DNA from: Zingiber officinale
Taxonomy: Eukaryota; Streptophyta; Magnoliopsida; Zingiberales; Zingiberaceae
Length of the DNA: 64,000 nt
Assembly (NCBI RefSeq): GCF_018446385.1
Contig: NC_056000.1
Span: forward strand, 56,700,722 to 56,764,721
Direction of reading: 5' to 3'
Shown: positions 21,880 through 33,929 of the stretch, piece after piece
How positions within the stretch are numbered: position 1 is the first letter of the stretch
Layout: every line of letters starts with the position of its first letter
The notes under the pieces: generated by a model
Told to the model about the DNA's origin: nothing
Databases searched by the model: none
Seen by the model: the letters and a program-made list of their open reading frames with translations, nothing else
Made by a program: the position numbers and the translations under genes

Positions 21880-24343
21880 ATGGCAACTTCCCTTCCTGCA
21901 TGGTTTCTCTCGTGCGCTCCCGACCTTATAGATACAGAAGAAGTGGATTTAAAGGCGACCTATGGTTTTCCTTCTTATATAGCTCGTCCTGCTCCTCAAG
22001 ATAGTCCGCATCTTCCTCCTTTAGGGTGTATATCTATCTTTCGAGATCAAGTCCTACAAGGTTTTCGCTTTCCTCTCCACTCTTTTTTCTGTGATGTTAG
22101 TCTCTATTTTAATATTCCCCTCAACCAGTTTGTTCCTCAATCCTTTTCTATCCTTATGGGTTTTGTCGGGGTATCTAAACTGTTAGACTTTCCCTTGTCT
22201 CCTCGGCTTTTTCATCACTTCTTTGTTCCTCGTCAAGTGGATGTTGATATTTTCAAATTCCAATCTCGTCCCAAGGCTATTTTGTTCAACCGAATTCCTC
22301 CTCAGGGGGAATGGTATCACAAATTTTTCTACATGCGTCTCCCTTCTCTCCCTCTGTTTCCCATTCAATGGATATATGACCTACCCCCGCTTCCTAGCAC
22401 TCATAATCTTCTTCACGATCCTTCTGTTGCTTTTGCCTTACCTAAACTAAGAGGAGCAAAATTTAGCTTGCCGCATCTAATTGTGGAGGGTTTGATGTTT
22501 CCTTTCGGGATAGGCAATATTGACACTCCTTTGGATGGCTCTTTTGGTATGTATAAACATTTCACTTCGCATTTACTGATTAGTATATTTCTTTTATAAT
22601 GGTGTTGAATTCCTGCGTTCCAACTGATGCCCTTCTTCCAGCTTTTTTGTACAAGAATCCTTCTATGACTAAGTCCTTTGTTAACAATCTTGGAGAAGAA
22701 TGGTTGCGAACTCGCCGGGCTAATCCTGATTCCTACACCTTGGGCTTGCTATCCGAAGAAGAACAACAAGCAGAGGTTGTCGTGGCCATGGAAGAGGAAG
22801 AAGATGAGCCTTTCATTGCCTTAGTCAAAAAGCCAAAGCTTACTGAGGATTCCCCCTTTAGCGATTTCTTTAGTATTTTTGTGCAAGCTCCTCTTGTCCC
22901 GGCACCCATTTCTCTTGAGAGAGGTAAGGCGCCAATAACTCCTACCCACATTATCTCTAATCCTTCTCTTAGGATGATGAGACCTGGTCTACTCATTCCC
23001 TCTTCTTGTGCTATTATTTCAGCTCCTTCTGCTTCTGCTTCTGCTTCTGAGATGGCCATTATCCCTTCTGTGTCTTCTGCACCTCTTGCATTGGCCTTGC
23101 CTCCTTTGGCTTCTAGGCCTCGGGCAAAATGGACACCTTGCCAGAGATCCTCTCCAAGTGCTAGTCCTTCAGCTATTAGTGTTTCCATAACTGAATCAGT
23201 CTCTCCTGCATTACCACCCTCTATTCCATCTTGTTCTTCCTCTGCTTCTCTTGTTTCTACTATTTCTTTTCCTTCCACTGCATCTTCTTCTTCTCTACCT
23301 CCTTCTTCCTCCATTCCCCGACCTCTATTTAAACAGGTTGTGGGTCTACCCTCTCAATTGGGACAATCCTCTGACCCACATAGCTATGGTTCTTTACAAC
23401 TACAAGGCTTATTGGCTGAATCTTGGCTACAGGGCCAAGAACAACTACGAGGCCTTAGTCTTTCCCTTAGAGCCGACTGCCATAGTCGTCAGGTAGTAGC
23501 TGTAAGTATTTCTGGTTATATGTTGTCAACTTTGTATCCTTATCTTTAACTATATCATCTTTTTGTTTAGTTCCTCGCCTCAAGTTTGCATATCAACTAG
23601 CTACTTGTGTCTAAGGACCAGGAGAACAATAAATTAAAAGCTCAACTAGAGATATTGAAGGCTACTTTACCTTCTCCTAATAATGACCTAGCTCAGCTGC
23701 AAGAGAAAGTGATTTTGCAAGATCAACAATTAGGGGCATTGAGACAGGAATTAGAGGAATCTCAACAATTACTGAAAGACAAAGAGCTTGCAAGGAGAAC
23801 CCTAGAATTACAGGTGGGTCGACTACATTCTGGTCTCCGACTGGAGATTGCTTTAAAGGAAAAGTTCTCTTAGATGCTTCTCATAAAAGTCTTATTTTAG
23901 ATAAAGTAGAGAAGTTTCATAATGCATGTCTTTCTGACCAAGCTCAAGACCTAGCCTCTCATGATTTCACTATCCTACAGGAACAAGAGCAAAGGAAAGC
24001 TCAAGATGTTGAATTGTCACTGCTCCAGAAGGAATTAGAACAGCTTAAATCAGAAAAGGATGCTTTAAAAGACCAAAACACAAAACTGCAAGCTGATTTA
24101 GAAAGCTATAAGGAGCAAGAGAAGAGTCGATGGGAAGAGTGGCGTCTGGCTTATTTGAAGTCTTCGGCGTTTGCCCAAGAATTTGTCTGTAGGATAGTGG
24201 GTGCTTTAAATCATTCTGTGTCGGGAGTTCTTCGACAATTAAGAGAGGGTGGTTATCTACCCAAGGAACCTCCCCCTTCTTTCATAAGTCGTCGCCGGCT
24301 TAACGAAGAGCTACCCCCAGATTTAAAAGGTCCTTTTAATTAA
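21880..24343 (+). pseudogene. Antisense gene aORF2 of Tat-B (second, diverged Transposase_28-like copy)
   Basis: Exon 1 (21880-22546, MATSLPAWFLSCAPD) encodes the same type of domain (FRDQVLQGFRFPLHSFFCDV). A phase-1 intron (22547-22641, donor GTATGT, acceptor TTCTTCCAG) leads to exon 2 (22642-23501). Exons 1 and 2 form 509 uninterrupted codons with an acidic EEEEDE patch and a long Ser/Pro/Ala-rich stretch. A phase-0 intron (23502-23570) precedes a coiled-coil exon 3 (23571-24343). Exon 3 has a TAG at 23598-23600 and a frameshift near 23860. It ends with LRQLREGGYLPKE, matching LRQLREESYLSRD-like text of aORF1. Same intron phases and domain order imply duplication of a whole gene. Confidence 0.7.
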
Positions 24344-24885
24344 TCATGCCTATGTATCTAAAAAGATTGCCCATAAAAGATTTGTAACGGCAAAAACTGA
24401 TAATGAAAAGAAGTGTAACCAAAACTTGGTACTCAAATGATTGCGATATATAGGAAATTTTTGATACTTACCTGTTTCTCTATTGTGCTGGTTTGAGAAT
24501 GCCTCTTTTGAAATGCTTCCGAGCATTAAGTATAAATTTTATTCGAGAATTCCTTGCTCATCTCTTGAAGTTAAACCTCGTCTTGATGAATCCTTATGTA
24601 GATAACATCTAGTGTGCTTCATATTTCAAAAGAATGAATAATCTCGCGTGATTTTAGATAAGGAACTGTATAAAACTCCTGAGTCCTGAGCTGAGTATAA
24701 TACTCCTAACAAATTTTAAATATCGATTTCCATATGAATGGGTCTCTGGCTAGAAAATGTGCCATATGCATAGAATTCCCCCTGAACCCTGGCTTTTGAT
24801 CCAGTGTAAAATGTCAACCGATGTTGTGAATAAATCCATATAATTTTGTATTTACCATGCCAATATAATCCCGGTTGATTAGGCT
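24344..24885. other. Non-coding stretch between aORF2 and the 80-bp array
   Basis: AT-rich; no gene, RNA or repeat recognised. It lies within the 3' untranslated part of Tat-B in sense orientation. Confidence 0.5.
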
Positions 24886-25923
24886 TTGAAGTCTTCAGTT
24901 TCTCCCATGAAGACCCGTCCGAGTTACTTCATGAGATTTCCGGATCTACTATTGTTCTGTGATGGTTTAAAGTCTCCGGTTCTACCCATGAAGACACGTC
25001 CGAGTTACTTCATGAGATTTCTCGATCGACTATGTTCTGTGATGGTTTAAAGTCTCCGGTTCTTCCCATGAAGACCCGCCCGAGTGACTTCATGAGATTT
25101 CTCGATCGACTATTGTTCTGTGATGGTTTAAAGTCTCCAGTTCCTCCCATGAAGACCCGTCCGAGTTACTTCATGAGATTTCTTGATCGACTATTGTTCT
25201 GTGATGGTTTAAAGTCTCCGGTTCCTCCCATGAAAACCCGTCCGAGTTACTTCATGAGATTTCTCGATCGACTATGTTCTGTGATGGTTTAAAGTCTCCG
25301 GTTCCTCTCATGAAGACCCGTCCGAGTTACTTCATGAGATTTCTCGATCGACAATGTTCTGTGATGGTTTAAAGTCTCCGGTTCCTCCCATAAAGACCCG
25401 TCCGAGTTACTTCATGAGATTTCCCGATCGACTATGTTCTATGATGGTTTAAAGTCTCTAGTTCCTCCCATGAAGACCCGTCCGAGTTACTTCATGAGAT
25501 TTCTCGATCGACTATGTTCTGTGATGGTTTAAAGTCTCCGGCTCCTCTCATGAAGACCTGTCCGAGTTACTTCATGAGATTTCTCGATCGACTATGTTCT
25601 GTGATAGTTTAAAGTCTCCGGTTCCTCCCATGAAGACCCGTCCGAGTTACTTCATGAGATTTCCCGATCGACTATGTTCTGTGATGGTTTAAAGTCTCCG
25701 GTTCCTCCCATAAAGACCCGTTCGAGTTACTTCATGAGATTTACCGATCGACTATTGTTCTGTGATGGTTTAAAGTCTCCGGTTCCTCCCATGAAGACCC
25801 GTCCGAGTTACTTCATGAGATTTCCCGATCGACTATTGTTCTGTGATGGTTTAAAGTCTCCGGTTCCTCCCATGAAGACCCGTCCGAGTTACTTCATGAG
25901 ATTTCTCGATCGACTATGTTATT
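24886..25923. repeat. 80/81-bp tandem array (about 13 units)
   Basis: Units read GTTCTGTGATGGTTTAAAGT, CTCCGGTTCCTCCCATGAAG, ACCCGTCCGAGTTACTTCAT, GAGATTTCTCGATCGACTAT, with an extra T in some units giving 81 bp. Divergence between units is low (a few substitutions each), so amplification is relatively recent. Runs of 81-bp units leave short open frames repeating LKSPVPPMKTRPSYFMRF; the 80-bp units break them, so I do not call a protein. The array sits between integrase and the antisense genes, the region of Tat/Ogre elements known to gain tandem repeats. Confidence 0.9.
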
Positions 25924-26219
25924 ATACTAATTTATGATGTTTGTACTGAACTTTTTCTGGATTTTTTATAGGGGAGCTAAATAGATCTTTAAGATTTCCC
26001 ACTGTTAATTGCTCGAAAGGAGATTATAAAGGTTCTGCCAATACTTATCAATCTGTATGCATCACATTTATTTTTGTGGCGATATTTGCTTTGTATTGCA
26101 TTTATTGAAAGAAATGTAATACATGAACTGTAAGGATACTTGTCTTCTTTTCATTGGGAACTTACTTCAGATAATTATGATTTGTTCCTTCTGACATATT
26201 TTTAATTAGCATGGTCTTG
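25924..26219. other. Spacer between the tandem array and integrase
   Basis: No coding or repeat signal seen. The integrase stop codon is at its right edge. Confidence 0.5.
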
Positions 26220-27554
26220 TTAAGTCCGGTAAGGTTGTAAATGATTCGCACTCCAAGGACGTTCCAGAATTCTTCCTTCATTATCTTGGAGATAATATGA
26301 GCATGATGCGAGCTTTTCCACAACTTTGTAGGGTCCTCCCCATTGTGGTGCCAACTTACTAACATCCCCGACAGGTTTAATACGCTTCCATACTAAATCT
26401 CCTACTTGGAAAAATCTGGGGATGCCCCTTTTGTTATAATTTTGTCTCATTCGTTGTCGGTATGATACTAGACGAGCAACAGCTTTATCTCTAATTTCCT
26501 CTATCAAATCCAGCTCCATGAGTCGTCGACCCTCATTGTCTGCATCATATAATTGTCTTCTATCATATTCTATTCCCACCTCTATGGGAACTATTGCCTC
26601 TCCCCCATAGACTAATTGAAAGGGTGTGATTCCTGTAGCTTCTCGAGGTGTAGTACGATATGCCCAAAGAACGCTGGGTAATTCATCTACCCAGCTGCCT
26701 CCAACATGATCCAGTTTGGTTTTCAAACCCCTTATAATTTCTCTATTGGTTACTTCCACTTGACCATTACTTTGCGGATAAGCCACAGAGGTAAAAGCTT
26801 GAGTAATACCATAACTTTTGCACCAAGCTAAAATTCTATCTCCTTGAAATTGTCTTCCATTATCAGAGTCTAATTTATGAGGAATGCCAAATCTACATAT
26901 GATATTTTTCCACAGAAATTTAATAACTGCGTCTTCAGTAATCCGGGCAAGTGGTTCTGCTTCTACCCATTTGGAAAAATAATCCACTGCTACCAATAAA
27001 AACCTTCTTTGTGCAGCCGCTATAGGAAATGGGCCTACTATGTCCATGCCCCATTGATTAAAGGGACATGAGACTATAGAGGTTTTCAATGACTGTGTGG
27101 GGTGATGTGAAATATTTTGATGTTTCTGGCAAGACATACAAGTTCTTACCAATTTGTTGGCATCTTCGTGTAGAGTAGGCCAAAAATATCCCGCTAATAA
27201 GATTTTACGGGCCAAGGATCTCCCTCCTATATGACTACCACATGAACCTTGATGAACTTCCTGTAAAATAAATTGTATATCTTCTGTACCAATACATTTG
27301 AGCAAAGGTCTAGAAAAAGCTCTTTTATATAACTGTTCCCCTACCATAGTGTACTGAGCAGCTCTCTTCTTAAATACCCTTGCCTGTTCTGTATTACTTG
27401 GAAGAATACCTTGCTGTAAATACAATATGATTTGAGCCCTCCAGTCACCTTGAATTTCTGCTTCGACCTGTATTTCGATATAGGATATTAACAGAGTTTG
27501 TTCTACGGGCCGATCTAGACTCCATGGTACTATTGCAGAGGCCAACTTAGTCAA
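26220..27554 (-). pseudogene. Tat-B integrase (long intact segment, cut off from upstream pol)
   Basis: The 444-codon segment keeps the HHCC zinc domain (EVHQGSCGSHIGG ... CMSCQKHQ). It has all three core acidic residues (WGMDIVGPF, SDNGRQF, GQVEVTNREI) and a complete C-terminal domain ending HLQPYRT. It has no chromodomain, as expected for Tat. The frame is separated from RNase H by two nonsense codons at 27600-27615 where Tat-A has glutamines (CAG and CAA changed to TAG and TAA). The ATG at 27554 is internal to the ancestral polyprotein. Integrase would be made only as part of a gag-pol product, so this copy is inactive. Confidence 0.85.
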
Positions 27555-27611
27555 TTCATCTGCTACCTGATTCTCAGCTCGAGGAGTTTTTTGTATATTT
27601 ACTTCTTAAAA

Positions 27612-29434
27612 CTAGGATTTCAACTTATCGAATGCCTCAGTATATAGTTTGAGCCTGTCATTATTAATTTCAAAATTACCTGATAGTTGTTGGGATGCTA
27701 ATTGAGAATCAGAATAAATGAGTACTCGAGCTGCCCCTATATGCCGAGCGGCTTGCAATCCAGCTATCAAAGCTTCATATTTTGCTTTATTGTTAGTAGC
27801 TCTATAATTCAATCTGATAGAGAGTTGAAGTCTATCTTCCCTTGGAGATATAAGAAGAACACCAATTCCGCTGCCTTGTCTAGTTAAGGAGCCATCCACA
27901 TAAACTTTCCAAATGTTTTCTTCCTCGGGGCCTTGAACTTCTATAATGAAGTCTGCTAGAGCTTGTGCCTTGATGGCCGAGCGAGGTTGATATTGAATAT
28001 CATATTCTCCAAGTTCAGTCGTCCATTTGATCAATCGACCTGATGCCTCTGGGTTGAGTAACACCCGTCCGAGAGTACTGTTGGTTAATACAATAATCTC
28101 ATGTGCTAAGAAATATGGGCGCAACCTTCGAGCAGTCAAGACTAGTGCATAAGCCAATTTCTCTAGCGTAGTATATCTACACTCAGCTCCTTTCAATAAA
28201 TGGCTAGAAAAATATACAGGTTGTTGTTCTTTTCCTTCTTGTCTGACTAATACAGAGCCTACAGCGTTTTCATTAGCCAACAAATATACCCAAAGAGTCT
28301 CTCCTACTATATGCTTAGCTAATATAGGGAGAGTAGACAAATAATCTTTCAACTCTTGGAAAGCCTTATCACATTCCTCATTCCACTGAAATTTATTGGC
28401 TTTTCTGAGTATTTTAAAGAAATGGAAACTACGATCGGCCGGCCTGGAAATGAACCTAGACAAGGCTGTAATCCGGTTGGTCAATCTTTGAGCTTCTCTC
28501 ATGTTGCGCGGTGGCTCCATGTTCTGAAGTGCCTTGACTTTGCTCGGGTTGGCTTCTATTCCCCGTTCGGACACCATATATCCTAGGAATTTCCCTCCTT
28601 TCGTGCCGATAAACATTTGCTCGGATTTAACTTGAGCCCATATTGTCTCAATGTCTTGCAGGTTTCTTCTACGTCCCTGCACAGATCAGTAGCTTGAAGA
28701 GACTTAATTAAGATATCATCAACATATACTTCCATATTTCTACCAATCTGCTTCTGGAAGACCTTATTCATAAGCCTTTGATAAGTTGCTCCTATATTTT
28801 TTAGTCCGAAGGGCATAACATTATAACAATAAGTACCTTCAGGTGTTATAAAACTGACCTTTTCTTGATCTTCTTTAGCTAAGGGAACCTGATGATAGCC
28901 TTGATAAGCGTCTAGCATAGAGATGTACTCGCATCCAGCAGTGGAGTCTACCAATTGATTGATCCTGGGTAATGGATAATAATCTTTTGGGCAAGCCTTG
29001 TTGAGATCTCGGAAATCAATGCACACTCGCCATTTGTTTCCTGGTTTAGAGACTAACACCACATTAGTTAACCAGCTGGGAAATTGTACTTCCCTGATGT
29101 AACCAGCCTCCATAAGTTTGGTTATCTCTTCTTTGATGATTTGGTTCTGTTCCACGCTAAAATTCCTCTTTCTTTGCATGACCGAGCGGGCATTTGGGAA
29201 GACATGTAAGGAATGCTCCATGACTATAGGAGAAACGCCCGAGACTTCTTTAGGCGTCCAGGCAAATACATCATTATTCTTCTTCAGACATTGTATCAGT
29301 TCAGCTTTTAGTGGGGGATCAAGATCAGCCGCAATATATGTAGTAGCTTCAGGCCGACCGGTCTGGATCTGAACTTCTTCCTTTTCTTCATAAACCAGAA
29401 CAGGCTTCTTCTCCTGAATAGCATTAACTTCCAT
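27612..29434 (-). pseudogene. Tat-B reverse transcriptase and RNase H (frameshifted)
   Basis: The upstream frame (29434-28583) covers the RT from IREVQFPSWL through WRVCIDFRDLNKACPKDYYP and VMPFGLKN to the catalytic YVDD. A frameshift near 28600 moves the reading to a second frame (28682-27612) with GTKGGKFLGYMVSERG, the connection domain and an RNase H domain (KVYVDGS, IYSDSQLASQQ). Catalytic residues of both activities are visible. Tat-A shows the same domain order at 1226-2890. The product would copy element RNA if the frame were intact. Confidence 0.85.
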
Positions 29435-30468
29435 TCTTTGAATCTTTCGGGCAGTATTAGCTTCGGCCCGAACTATTTCTACATAACATTTTCGGGCTGT
29501 CTTCTGATCATCTCACACCTCCCCAACTTGGTCATCAACAGGGAATTTAATTTTCTGATAGAAAGTAGAAACAACCGCCCTGAACTCGTTCAAAGCAGGT
29601 CAACCCAGTATCACATTATAAGAGGATGGGGCGTCTACCACCACGAAATAAGATCTCCTTATTCTCATCAGAGACTCCTCTCCTAGAGATATGGCCAACT
29701 TTATTTTTCCCAGCAGTTGCACTTCATTGCCCGTGAATCCATATAGAGGAGTGACCATCTGTTGAAGTTCACTTGGGTCAATCTGTAGTTGATCGAAAGC
29801 CTTCTTGAATATAATATTGACAGAACTGCCCATGTCTATGAAGGTACGAGAAATAGCATAGTTGGCTATCACTGCTTTAATGATTAGGGCATCATCATGG
29901 GGTATCTCTATCCCCTCGAGATCTCTAGGCCCAAAACTTATCTCAGGACTGGCCGCTCACTCCATGCTACATCCCACGGCATGAATTTCCAGTCTTCGGG
30001 CATATGCTTTCCTGGCCCTATTAGAATCCCCATCAGTGGGTCCATCTGCAATCATATTGATATTGCCCCGAGCAGCATTACTCCTGTTTTCTTCCTGTCG
30101 AGTCGTCATAGCTTTAGAAGGAGCTTTTTCCGACACTTGGCTTGTACCGGCCAGGGTCGGCAATGTGTCCTACCGAGGCTCGACCGGGCAATATTCCAGT
30201 TTGAGCGGGCTGTGCTTCCTAGGGTACTGTTGCCGATAATAATTTTGCCTCTGATAACGCTCCTTATTAGCTCGTTTATTTCTTAAAACAAAACAGTCTC
30301 AGTATGGTGACTGCTAATTTTATGATAAGTGCACCATCTCCTTGGTGCCTCTGGATGTATCTCCACGTGTTGTACGGCTTGTGGACGATATTCTAGTTGA
30401 CGGTGAGGTGGATGAGTTGCTCTAGGCCCCCTTGGTGGAGGAACAGGGGCCGGAGCTTTCTCCTTAAC
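29435..30468 (-). pseudogene. Tat-B aspartic protease and gag C-terminal region (broken)
   Basis: The protease segment 29872-29600 has the active-site loop as FIDMGSSVNI, with methionine where Tat-A has threonine (one C-to-T change). It ends in a TGA after NVILG where Tat-A reads arginine. Another TGA interrupts the linker near 29515. The Cys/His region at 30290-30330 is recognisable but frameshifted by a missing base in CAGTCTCAG. The protease is therefore inactive twice over. Confidence 0.8.
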
Positions 30469-31438
30469 CTATATGGGAGAGGAGGTAACACCCTCTTTCC
30501 TACGAGCGGCTTGAGCTTCTTCCACATTAATGAATTCAGTAGCATGCTCAATCAAGGAATAAAAATTAATAGGAGGATTTCTCACTAAATCTTTAAAGAA
30601 ATCATTATCATTTAAACCTTGAGAAAAAGCACTCACTAAGATTTCTGTGGTAGCATTGGGTACATCGATGACTACCTGATTGAACCTTTTTATGTAGGCT
30701 CGGATGGATTCTTTGGATGCCTGCTTAATTGAAAGTAGACTCCAAGGAGTCTTATGATATATCTTGTTGCTGGAAAAATGATGTAGAAAAACTTTCTTGA
30801 AGTCTTTGAATTTTCGAATAGACTTCTCTGGCAGTCTCTTAAACCAGCGTTGCGCAGCTCCTCCAAGAGTAGTAAGAAACATCCGACACTTCACTGCATC
30901 AGAGAATTGTTGTAATAATACTACATTCTCAAATTTCAACAAATGATCCTCTGGATCTGTTGTTCCAGTGTACTCTCCGATCTGAAGATTTTGATACCGC
31001 TTAGGAAGCGGATCCTCCAGTACACTTTGAGAGAACGGAGAGATGACCTTTTCTGGTGTGTTATCACTAGTTATCATTTTGATTTTACGCTTTTCTTTGT
31101 CTAGTGCTTCGCCAGAGGATTCCTGAAACACAGGCTTTCGACCCCCCTGCTCCATGGGACTGCGAAAAAAGGCTCGTGGACGTCTTGTCAGAGAAATGAC
31201 TCCTGGGGGAAAATATGCATGTTCCTCCTCCTCCAGCTCTTTTCCTTTCCGATGCTCAGTAGTTGAAATTGCCGGATTATGAGCTGTTGGTAGAGTAGCC
31301 CCAGTGTGAGCCTGAAGTTGTTATTGTTGTTGTTGTAAGGCTTTCTGTACGTGAGAATTGATGAGGAAATCCAGATCCTCACGACTAATAGTGAGTAGGT
31401 TTGATTTTCCGGCCTCTTCGATCTTGTAGTCTCATATT
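30469..31438 (-). pseudogene. Tat-B gag capsid region (start codon lost)
   Basis: An open segment from 31155 to 30469 encodes the gag capsid domain (MFLTTLGGAAQRWFKRL, FNQVVIDVPNATTE, LVRNPP). Tat-A starts gag with ATGGAAGAGG; here the ATG is ATC at about 31427. A TAA interrupts the polyglutamine stretch near 31322. The TGA that truncates gag in Tat-A is absent, so the two copies decayed independently. Confidence 0.8.
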
Positions 31439-31446
31439 CAGGTGAA

Positions 31447-31465
31447 GTTCCCACAGACGGCGCCA
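31447..31465 (-). other. Tat-B primer-binding site
   Basis: Minus strand TGGCGCCGTCTGTGGGAAC, four bases from the LTR end TGATCC at 31470. It is the less mutated of the two Tat sites in this window. Confidence 0.8.
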
Positions 31466-31469
31466 AATT

Positions 31470-33128
31470 TGATCCTGTCTGAGAAGCTGGATAAGACGAA
31501 GATCTGATAGAAAGAACCCCACCACTGATGAAGAATAATGCCTAGAGAATGCCGATCCGAGAAACCCAAAGCGGATCCAAGAAGATGAAGCCTCCAAATA
31601 TCCTTTCGAGGCAAAATACCAATGGCGATGAGGAAATCCAATCGAAGAACACCGGCTTCGGAACTCCCAAAGCTTCCTGCATACAAGAGACCAACCAACA
31701 CTACCGTCAGTGACCTAAGACCAGGGTGGGAATCCCTGGCTAGGCCCTCCGACGCTCAAGTCAGTGATCTCTCTCGGTGTGGAAGAAGGAGGAAGAAGAT
31801 GAACAGTAATTGAGAAATTAGGGTTATGGATGTGCGCAGTGATGTGAACTTACCTTGCCAACGGAGAGGATTCCCCTTTTTATACCACTTCATATAACCT
31901 CCGTAGTCATGAAGTGGACCCCGGTTTGTTAGAGTTTGTTATGAAATGACGTAAGCTGTGTACTTATGGTGAATGACTTTTTAAGGAATCTTTTTCGTTC
32001 CCCAGATGTACTTTCTTTGTCGTCTAGCACCTGCAAAACGATCTGAAAACACATTTCTTGCCAAAAAATATATAACACTGGTTATGCAATCGTATATTGA
32101 AAACATATTTATGAACTACTTTATTTGTAATATCACTTCTCTTTTATCCTACCAGTTTGTTTTCAAAGTGTTCCTATCCTTCTGGCTTGGTTTGACCAAT
32201 TATTATTACCTCTTGTGAGGTTTCTGAGGAAGTGTCTATCCAAGCACCTTTATTTATTATTTTAACTAACATTGAGCTATATTTCATCAAACATCTTTTC
32301 AAAATATTAGTCAACCTGGCTGATATTAACCTTCCTTCTTAGGGGCACATCTCGGTTGATACTAGTCTACTCGCTTTGGAAGTATATCCCGGCCGATACT
32401 AGTCTACTCGCTTGGAAGTATATCCCGGCTGATATAGGACTACCCCCTTTGGGGCATATACCCATTGATATAGGTCTTCCTTCTTGGAAGCATATTTCGG
32501 TCAATATAAACCTACCTCCTTTTGGGATATATCCCGGCCGATATTAGCCTACTTCATTTGAGGTATATGACAATTAATACGGGTCTTCCTCCTTGGAGGC
32601 ATATTTTGGTCGATATAAACCTACCTCCTTTTGAGGTAGATCACGGTCGATATTAGCCTACCTCCTTTGAGGTATATGCCAATTAATATGGGTCTTCCTC
32701 ATTGGAGGCATATTTCGGTCGATACAAACCTACCTCCTTTTGAAGTATATGTCAATTAATATGAGTTTTCCTCCTTGGAGGCATATTTCGGTCGATATAA
32801 ACCTACCTCCTTTGGAGGTATATCCCAGTCGATATTGAACTACCCCCTTTGAGGTATACGCCAATTGATATGGGTCTTCCTCCTAGGAGGCATATTTGGG
32901 TCGATACAAACCTATCTCTTTTCAAGGTATATCCCGACCGATATTGGACTACCCCCTTTGAGGTATATATGCCAATTGATATGGGTCTTCCTCCTTGGAG
33001 GCATATTTCGGTCGACACAAACCTATCACTTTTCAAGGTATATCCCGACCGATATTGGACTACCCCTTTTGAGGTATACGCCAATTGATATGGGTCTTCC
33101 TCATTGGAGACATATTTCAGTCAATACA
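31470..33128 (-). repeat. Tat-B 5' LTR, main part
   Basis: Nearly identical to 15120-16740, with the conserved minus-strand TATA box at 31877-31884. It is cut after ...TCAATACA by the chromovirus and continues at 43473-43694. The two parts minus the 5-bp duplication give 1,876 bp. Confidence 0.9.
33124..33128. repeat. Target-site duplication ATACA (left)
   Basis: ATACA directly precedes TGTAACACCC. The identical ATACA follows GGGCGTTACA at 43473-43477. Confidence 0.92.
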
Positions 33129-33228
33129 TGTAACACCCACGAATTTCTTAAGCTAAGTATGTGAAAATTCTCTTTTAGAATAAAAAGATAAGATAGAACC
33201 AAAAATATATAAAAAAGGAATTGGTCAA

Positions 33229-33284
33229 GGATTGAACCTTGAACCTTTTTAATCTTTAGGGATTATGGATTGACCACTAGGCCA
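33229..33284 (-). promoter_or_regulatory. tRNA-like segment with A- and B-box matches in the chromovirus LTR
   Basis: On the minus strand TGGCCTAGTGGTCA (33284-33271) fits the RNA polymerase III A box and GGTTCAATCC (33238-33229) fits the B box, about 32 bp apart. The 3' LTR repeats both at 40127-40140 and 40085-40094. It is not a complete tRNA: no foldable acceptor stem is evident. Use as an internal promoter is inference. Confidence 0.4.
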
Positions 33285-33929
33285 TCATAAATTATTATTG
33301 AATAGAGAATGGAAATTTTAGATAAAAAGTAAGAGTAAGGAAGTAAGAAAATCTCAAGTAGCCTTCTTCCTCCTTCTCATGATAAAGAAGAAAGCTAGCA
33401 AAAGACAAGTTGTCTTTTCCTTCTTCCTTCTCTTCCATTTTCGTGGAGATGAATGAGGGAATGAGATGAGAGGAATTAAGGGGATGAATGGGGACACTTT
33501 GCCTCATTAAGGATAATTAGGAAGGAGTTAATGAGAAAGGGAAGGCAAAAATTCATCTTTGCTTCTTCCTCCCACTTGGCATAAGAAGGAAAATAGAAAA
33601 AAAGAGTTTCATTTCCCTCTTCCCTTTCCTCACCATTGCCAAGACCTTGAGCCATCCCTCTCCCAAGTTTTCGAGATTCAACTAAGTTTTCTCCCTAAGA
33701 AAACTAAACCTCAAGAAGAAAGCCTCAAGACCTACTTCTTACAAGCAAGAGAAGCAAAGGAAATACTAGAAGGAGGAGCTCTCTTCTTCTTCTTCACAAG
33801 GGTATATTTCTTAAGAAAAAGACCAAGCAAGAGGAAGTAAGCATCCCCTCACTTGTGGTACAAGTAGTTATGTGGTTTTTCTTCAAGTTTAGATGGCTTA
33901 AAAACCTAGGGTTTCCCTTGAAACTTTCG

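Noticed and set aside
22733..23314. A 193-codon minus-strand frame rich in Glu/Gly/Ala
   Set aside because: It is the complement of the Ser/Pro-rich exon 2 of aORF2; low-complexity composition keeps the opposite strand open.
24886..25923. CRISPR-like regular repeats
   Set aside because: Units are contiguous without unique spacers, 80-81 bp long, in a plant retrotransposon; this is an ordinary tandem array.
33229..33284. A functional tRNA gene
   Set aside because: Only A- and B-box similarity; acceptor and anticodon stems do not pair and the segment is part of both LTRs.
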